Part shown: positions 21,168 through 24,912 of the stretch, in pieces
How positions within the stretch are numbered: position 1 is the stretch's first letter
Layout: each line of letters opens with the position of its first letter
DNA from: a virus
Strand: one strand, 5' to 3'
Length of the DNA: 24,912 nucleotides
IMG/VR virus record: IMGVR_UViG_3300032134_000018
Coordinates: 1-24,912 of that record
Position numbers and translations under genes: made by a program
Notes under the pieces: generated by a model
What the model was told of the DNA's origin: nothing
Seen by the model: only the letters and a program-made list of their open reading frames with translations
Databases searched by the model: none

Positions 21168-24014
21168 ATGGCTATCAACACAGATACGCCGGATGTCCGT
21201 CCTCCGACCGCCGAGGATATGGCGAACAACGGGTTCGCGGCTCCCCCGTCCGAAGACTTTGCGGCCGGCTCAGCGCCCAGGCCGGAATACTCTCCTGCCG
21301 AGGATGCGTTCAAGGCCGAGGGTCCTGGCGACGAGATGGAAGACTTCGCTAGCAAGGCGAGAGAAACACCGGGCCGCTACGACAGCGACTACATCAAAGA
21401 CATCACGGGCCAAATCGACGCCGAGCTCGAACAGAAGAAGCTGTACGCGGGCACTGAGCTCGACGAATTCATGTCTCAACGCGGCATGGTAGGCAGCAGC
21501 GTCGAGGGCGAGCTCCGCAAGTCGATGCTTGGCGACATGGAGCGCCAACGCCAGGAACGTCTGAACGAGCTGAACACCCGTGCAGCGGACGCATGGGCAG
21601 AAGACAGGTCTGGCGCGGCCGACATCGGGTTCAAGTCAGCCGAGTTCCAGCGCTCGCTAGGCGGCGACAAAGAGAACGCCGCACGCTACGAAGCCGAGTT
21701 CGGACAGAGCCAGTACGAGTTCGACAAGACGTATGGTCAAGGCGCCTGGGGCAACCGCATCGAAGAGAAGCGGCTGGAGCTCATGGAGAAGGGCATGGAC
21801 CAAGACGATGCCTACCGCATGGCGATGGCCGATATTCAGGAAGCGCAGTTCGCCGAGACGATTGGCGAGGAACGTGCGGCTCGTGTACAGAGATACGGCC
21901 TCGACATGGGGGCGCTCGAAAACGAGACCAGAAGAATCGAGAACGAAGAGACGGGCTTGTCGATGCAGGAAGTGCGCGACCAAGCAGAGATCAACCTGCG
22001 CCTAGAGCAACTACAGGCCCAGAAAGAGGAGGCCGGCGAGGCGTTCGAGATCGACCGCGAGCGGATCCGCATCCAGAACGATCAGTTCAGGGATGGGCTG
22101 GGGCTGGAGCAGCTCAAGTATGAGGAGCAGCGTGCGGCCAGGATCGCGACGATCGGCATGGACTCTCGTGCGCTCGACCAGTCAGCCGAGCGGTTGCAGC
22201 TCGACGCGCTCGTGCAGGGCAGGGACATGGACCTACGGGAAGCTCGCAACCTCGCGGAGATGGAGTTCCGCACCCTGGAGCTCAGCAAGACGATGGGCCT
22301 AGAGCAGGCCCGCCTGCAAGCCGAGGACGATCAGTTCCAGGCGCTGCACAAGCAGAACGCCGCGCAATGGGCCGACAGCCTGGGCATGGACCAAGCCCAG
22401 TACGAAGAGGCGGTAGCTGCCAGGAAGGCCGAGTACGGGGATCGCAGCAACGCTCGCCTAGCCCAGATGAACCTCCAGGAGGGCTCGCTGGAACACGAGG
22501 CGATGCAGAACTCGCTGAACCGCACGCTCGAACGCGAAGCGGTAGCTCTCCAGGAGCGGGGCCTCGATGAGGAGACTGCCTGGCGTCTCGCCGACCGACT
22601 CCAGCAGGAAAGGCTGGAGGAGAAGGCCTTGGATATCCAAGAGAACGGCATCGGCGCAGATACTGCCTGGAGAGAGGCGCTGAACGAGTCGAACGAGCGG
22701 ATGCAAGAAGCTCAGATCGCGTCAGAGAAGGCATTGACGACCCTCGGGATAGGTGCCAACGCTGCCCGCGACTTGACGCGAGAAAGCCACGAGGCGGCGA
22801 TGAACGCCGCGAACATAGCCAGCACGGAGAATATCGAAGGTCTGGCCCGGCTGCTCCAGCAGTCGGGCATCGACGCCGAGACCGCGTGGCGAGCCGCATC
22901 GGACGCAGCGCAAGAGGCGATGACCAACGCCAACAACTCTGCCCGAGCGGATTTGCAGGCAGCTCTGCTAGAGTCGGACACGACGCTGCAAGCATCTCGA
23001 ATTAGCTCTGCCGAAAAGATGCAGGCACTCGGTGTGGGTGCCGACACTGCTCGCGACACTGCGCGGTCTATACACGAGACGGCGATCAACGCCGCGAGCC
23101 TGACCAACGCGGAGGATATCGCTGCCCTCAACAATGCGGCCCAGATCACCCTACAAACAGCCCTGCTAAACTCGAACGAGACGATAAGCGCGGCTCGGAA
23201 CACCTCTGCCGAAACATTGCAGACGCTCGGGCTAGGGTCTGCGGAGGCTATTGCCACCGCGCGGAACGTCAGCGACGCAGCGATCAACGCCGCGAGCCTG
23301 ACCAGCGCGGCAGAGATCGCCGACGCCAACAACGACGCTAGGGAAAGCCTACAGGCGTCGATGATGGAGTGGGAGACGGGAATAGATCCCGAGACAGGAG
23401 CGGCAATTGCGAAGTCTGTAGTTGACGAGTCGTTCGCTGCTGCCCGCGAGACCGCCGCCGCGACAGCGGCTAGCACGAAGGCGACTGTTGACGAGACGTT
23501 CGCTGACGCCCGCGCGAGTGACGCCACGGCAGCGGCTACCGCGAACGAGACGCATCAGAAGGCAATCGACGCGGCCAACAATACCTCCCGCGAGACGATC
23601 CAGACATCGGTCAGGAATACGGTCGGCGACCAGCTTACGGCCGAGGAGGGGTGGCGTACATCACAGCGCGACCATGAGAAAGCTATGCAGGCCTTAGACC
23701 GCGGACTGGTGACTAGCGAGCTGAGCGACAAGGCATGGGCTAGCGATGAAGACCGCCGTCAGCGGGAGTGGGAGTTCAGTAACGCGAACGACACCCAACG
23801 GATGAATACGATATTGGTTGCGATCGCGAGTGGCAAGATGGAGACCAGTGAAGCGGAGAGTTGGTTGCAGAAGTACCCAGTCACGCCCGCTTCGGCCGCA
23901 GGTAATGCTCAACTGGCAAGCCTGCGAGACCAGCTCACGGCGGCACGGGCCCGAGAAAAAGCGTTGCAAAAGGAAATAGACGCTCTGAGGAATACGACTA
24001 CACCGATTGTGTAA
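21168..24014 (+). CDS. Large helical repeat protein (candidate internal/ejection protein)
   Basis: This 948-residue protein is almost entirely helical and polar. The first ~70 residues are Pro/Glu-rich and disordered-looking. Residues ~80-500 are rich in Glu, Arg, Gln and Leu coiled-coil segments (LEQLQAQKEEAGEAFEIDRE) with recurrent G-x-D-xx-TAWR/AYR motifs (GMDQDDAYRM, GLDEETAWRL, GIGADTAWRE, GIDAETAWRA). Residues ~515-740 contain Ala/Asn/Ser-rich repeats of 66 residues. The C-terminus is a coiled coil (LRDQLTAARAREKALQKEID). No transmembrane segment or lysozyme motif is seen. In short-tailed phages, long helical proteins in this place are ejected with the DNA or line the core. A tape measure is the alternative, but no tail-tube genes accompany it. 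Confidence 0.6.
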   Translation: MAINTDTPDVRPPTAEDMANNGFAAPPSEDFAAGSAPRPEYSPAEDAFKAEGPGDEMEDFASKARETPGRYDSDYIKDITGQIDAELEQKKLYAGTELDEFMSQRGMVGSSVEGELRKSMLGDMERQRQERLNELNTRAADAWAEDRSGAADIGFKSAEFQRSLGGDKENAARYEAEFGQSQYEFDKTYGQGAWGNRIEEKRLELMEKGMDQDDAYRMAMADIQEAQFAETIGEERAARVQRYGLDMGALENETRRIENEETGLSMQEVRDQAEINLRLEQLQAQKEEAGEAFEIDRERIRIQNDQFRDGLGLEQLKYEEQRAARIATIGMDSRALDQSAERLQLDALVQGRDMDLREARNLAEMEFRTLELSKTMGLEQARLQAEDDQFQALHKQNAAQWADSLGMDQAQYEEAVAARKAEYGDRSNARLAQMNLQEGSLEHEAMQNSLNRTLEREAVALQERGLDEETAWRLADRLQQERLEEKALDIQENGIGADTAWREALNESNERMQEAQIASEKALTTLGIGANAARDLTRESHEAAMNAANIASTENIEGLARLLQQSGIDAETAWRAASDAAQEAMTNANNSARADLQAALLESDTTLQASRISSAEKMQALGVGADTARDTARSIHETAINAASLTNAEDIAALNNAAQITLQTALLNSNETISAARNTSAETLQTLGLGSAEAIATARNVSDAAINAASLTSAAEIADANNDARESLQASMMEWETGIDPETGAAIAKSVVDESFAAARETAAATAASTKATVDETFADARASDATAAATANETHQKAIDAANNTSRETIQTSVRNTVGDQLTAEEGWRTSQRDHEKAMQALDRGLVTSELSDKAWASDEDRRQREWEFSNANDTQRMNTILVAIASGKMETSEAESWLQKYPVTPASAAGNAQLASLRDQLTAARAREKALQKEIDALRNTTTPIV
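22710..23387 (+). repeat. 66-residue (198-bp) tandem repeats in the helical protein
   Basis: Units begin at 22710, 22992 and 23190. The second and third are exactly 198 bp apart; the first carries a 28-residue insertion holding another TAWR motif. Shared features are S-A-E-x-x-x-L-G-(V/L)-G near the start and AINAASLT or AMNAANIA in the middle. At DNA level GCGATCAACGCCGCGAGCCT recurs in units 2 and 3. Confidence 0.8.
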
Positions 24015-24052
24015 TAAAAGCACCGGCCGGCTAAAACGAGTGGAGAACACCA

Positions 24053-24912
24053 ATGGGTTTTTGGGATAAAGTAGGTGGGGCAGCGAAGTGGATAACAGAC
24101 CCTAAACAGCTACTAACGGCTGCCGGGTTTGCTCTCGGCGGTCCCATAGGTGCGGGCATAGGACGAGCGGTCGGCGGGGTTGTCCCCCAGTCTGCTGGCC
24201 CAGTACCGTGGGGTGCCCTTGGCGCTAACACTGACGAGTTCCGCAAGTCCACGCTATCGGACGGCTTGCAGTGGGAAGATGTCGGCCAGGCCGGCAGTGA
24301 CTTCCTCTCTGGTTACTCAGCCGGCAAGGTGGGCCAGCAGATCCCAGGCCTACGGAACCTGGAGGGTGCGTTCGGAGCGGGAGCGGGCGGTGCGGGAGCG
24401 GGCGGGATACAGAACTTGGACAAGCTGGCGCCCGGCCAGATCCCAGGACAGGGCGGGATACCGAACTTGGACAAGCTGGCGCCCGGCCAGATCCCAGGAC
24501 AGGCTACGTTGAGCGCAGGCATGACACCCGGCGTGCCAAAAGCGATGGAGATCGGAAAGTATTCCACTGATGCAATGGGCCACGGCGGCGGCATGACAGC
24601 TCCGCACAGTCCGTTTGAGATCGGCCAGTACGACAGTGCGCAGGCTCGCGCTCCTGGGGTGGTGCCCCATAACTGGCGCAATGTGTCACACGGCATGGAT
24701 GCGGATGTGAATCTAGGGTTCGAGTCTGCGGTGGAACACCTAAACGGCGGCACCGCGCCCAGTTTCCAGCCACCGGACCTCTACAGTGCTCTGCAAACAC
24801 CACCTCCACCCCTTAGCCCGGTGCAGCCTAACTACGGCGTCACGAATCTGAGAGCCCCCACACCACAATACGCATCTCCTCCAGCCCTTAACCAGTCGAC
24901 TCGGGCTGCCGA
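24053..24912 (+). CDS. Partial glycine-rich protein, candidate internal virion/ejection protein
   Basis: The reading frame is open from ATG 24053 to the window edge (286 codons and 2 bases), so the end is missing. GTGGAG lies 7 bases before the ATG. The N-terminus MGFWDKVGGAAKWITDPKQL leads into a weakly hydrophobic Gly/Ala segment (LLTAAGFALGGPIGAGIGRAVGG, about 20-42, shown in part) that may insert in membranes. This is followed by Gly/Ala/Pro-rich low-complexity sequence, a perfect-frame tandem repeat of 17 residues and a Pro-rich region near the edge (LQTPPPPLSPVQP). Such glycine-rich proteins next to a large helical protein suggest a second ejection protein (inference). No enzyme motif is visible in the part present. 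Confidence 0.6.
   Translation, partial: MGFWDKVGGAAKWITDPKQLLTAAGFALGGPIGAGIGRAVGGVVPQSAGPVPWGALGANTDEFRKSTLSDGLQWEDVGQAGSDFLSGYSAGKVGQQIPGLRNLEGAFGAGAGGAGAGGIQNLDKLAPGQIPGQGGIPNLDKLAPGQIPGQATLSAGMTPGVPKAMEIGKYSTDAMGHGGGMTAPHSPFEIGQYDSAQARAPGVVPHNWRNVSHGMDADVNLGFESAVEHLNGGTAPSFQPPDLYSALQTPPPPLSPVQPNYGVTNLRAPTPQYASPPALNQSTRAA
24401..24502 (+). repeat. Two 51-bp tandem repeats encoding GGI(Q/P)NLDKLAPGQIPGQ
   Basis: 24401-24451 and 24452-24502 differ at a single base (CAG versus CCG, giving Gln or Pro). Each encodes 17 residues. Near-identity shows a very recent in-frame duplication. An adjacent GGAGCGGGAGCGGGCGG-type stretch (24376-24400) is also repetitive. Confidence 0.92.

Noticed and set aside
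21168-24014. Tape-measure protein of a long-tailed phage
   Set aside because: It has no hydrophobic segments and no tail-tube, assembly-chaperone or sheath genes nearby; the other genes fit a short tail.
24021-24034. Terminator at the CCGGCCGG palindrome between the last two genes
   Set aside because: The stem would be too short with no proper loop and no T-run follows.

Overview
This window is a 24.9 kb piece of a tailed double-stranded DNA phage (Caudoviricetes). It has about 60% GC by eye and almost all genes lie on one strand. The set of proteins points to a short-tailed, P22-like virion: a ~760-residue portal, a separate acidic scaffold, a ~440-residue coat protein, a beta-propeller tail protein, and large helical or glycine-rich candidate ejection proteins. 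No tail-tube, sheath or classical tape-measure gene is seen. The host cannot be fixed. Strong AGGAGG-type ribosome sites, GTG and TTG starts and one sigma70-like promoter show only a bacterial host, probably GC-rich. No integrase, endolysin, DNA polymerase, tRNA or CRISPR array was found, so the window is an incomplete genome.

Layout. Positions 1-357 hold two small overlapping genes read leftward from a good promoter (440-413). The divergent gap 358-586 contains a 16-bp perfect palindrome. Positions 587-2181 are a two-gene replication module: a replisome-organiser or helicase-loader-like protein and a DnaB-family helicase. Then come two small unknown genes and a small protein with a PSBD/E3-binding-like C-terminus. 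Next are a probable small terminase, a 299-bp A/T-rich non-coding stretch with repeated TATGCA words, and the large terminase. Three small coupled genes follow (5612-6587). The head module is portal, scaffold, coat protein (6614-11488), a strong hairpin, and a beta-helix protein. Three or four neck or unknown genes lead to a 1026-residue repetitive fibre (14567-17647). Small accessory genes follow (17632-19060), one of them a single-span membrane protein. The right end has the propeller tail protein, a small structural-type protein, a 948-residue helical repeat protein and a partial glycine-rich protein that runs off the edge.

The genes fit one late transcription programme: terminase packages DNA through the portal into a shell built by scaffold and coat protein, connector and propeller proteins close the neck, the fibre binds the host, and the helical and glycine-rich proteins are candidates for ejected internal proteins. 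Many neighbours overlap by 4 bp (ATGA, GTGA, TTGA), which implies translational coupling.
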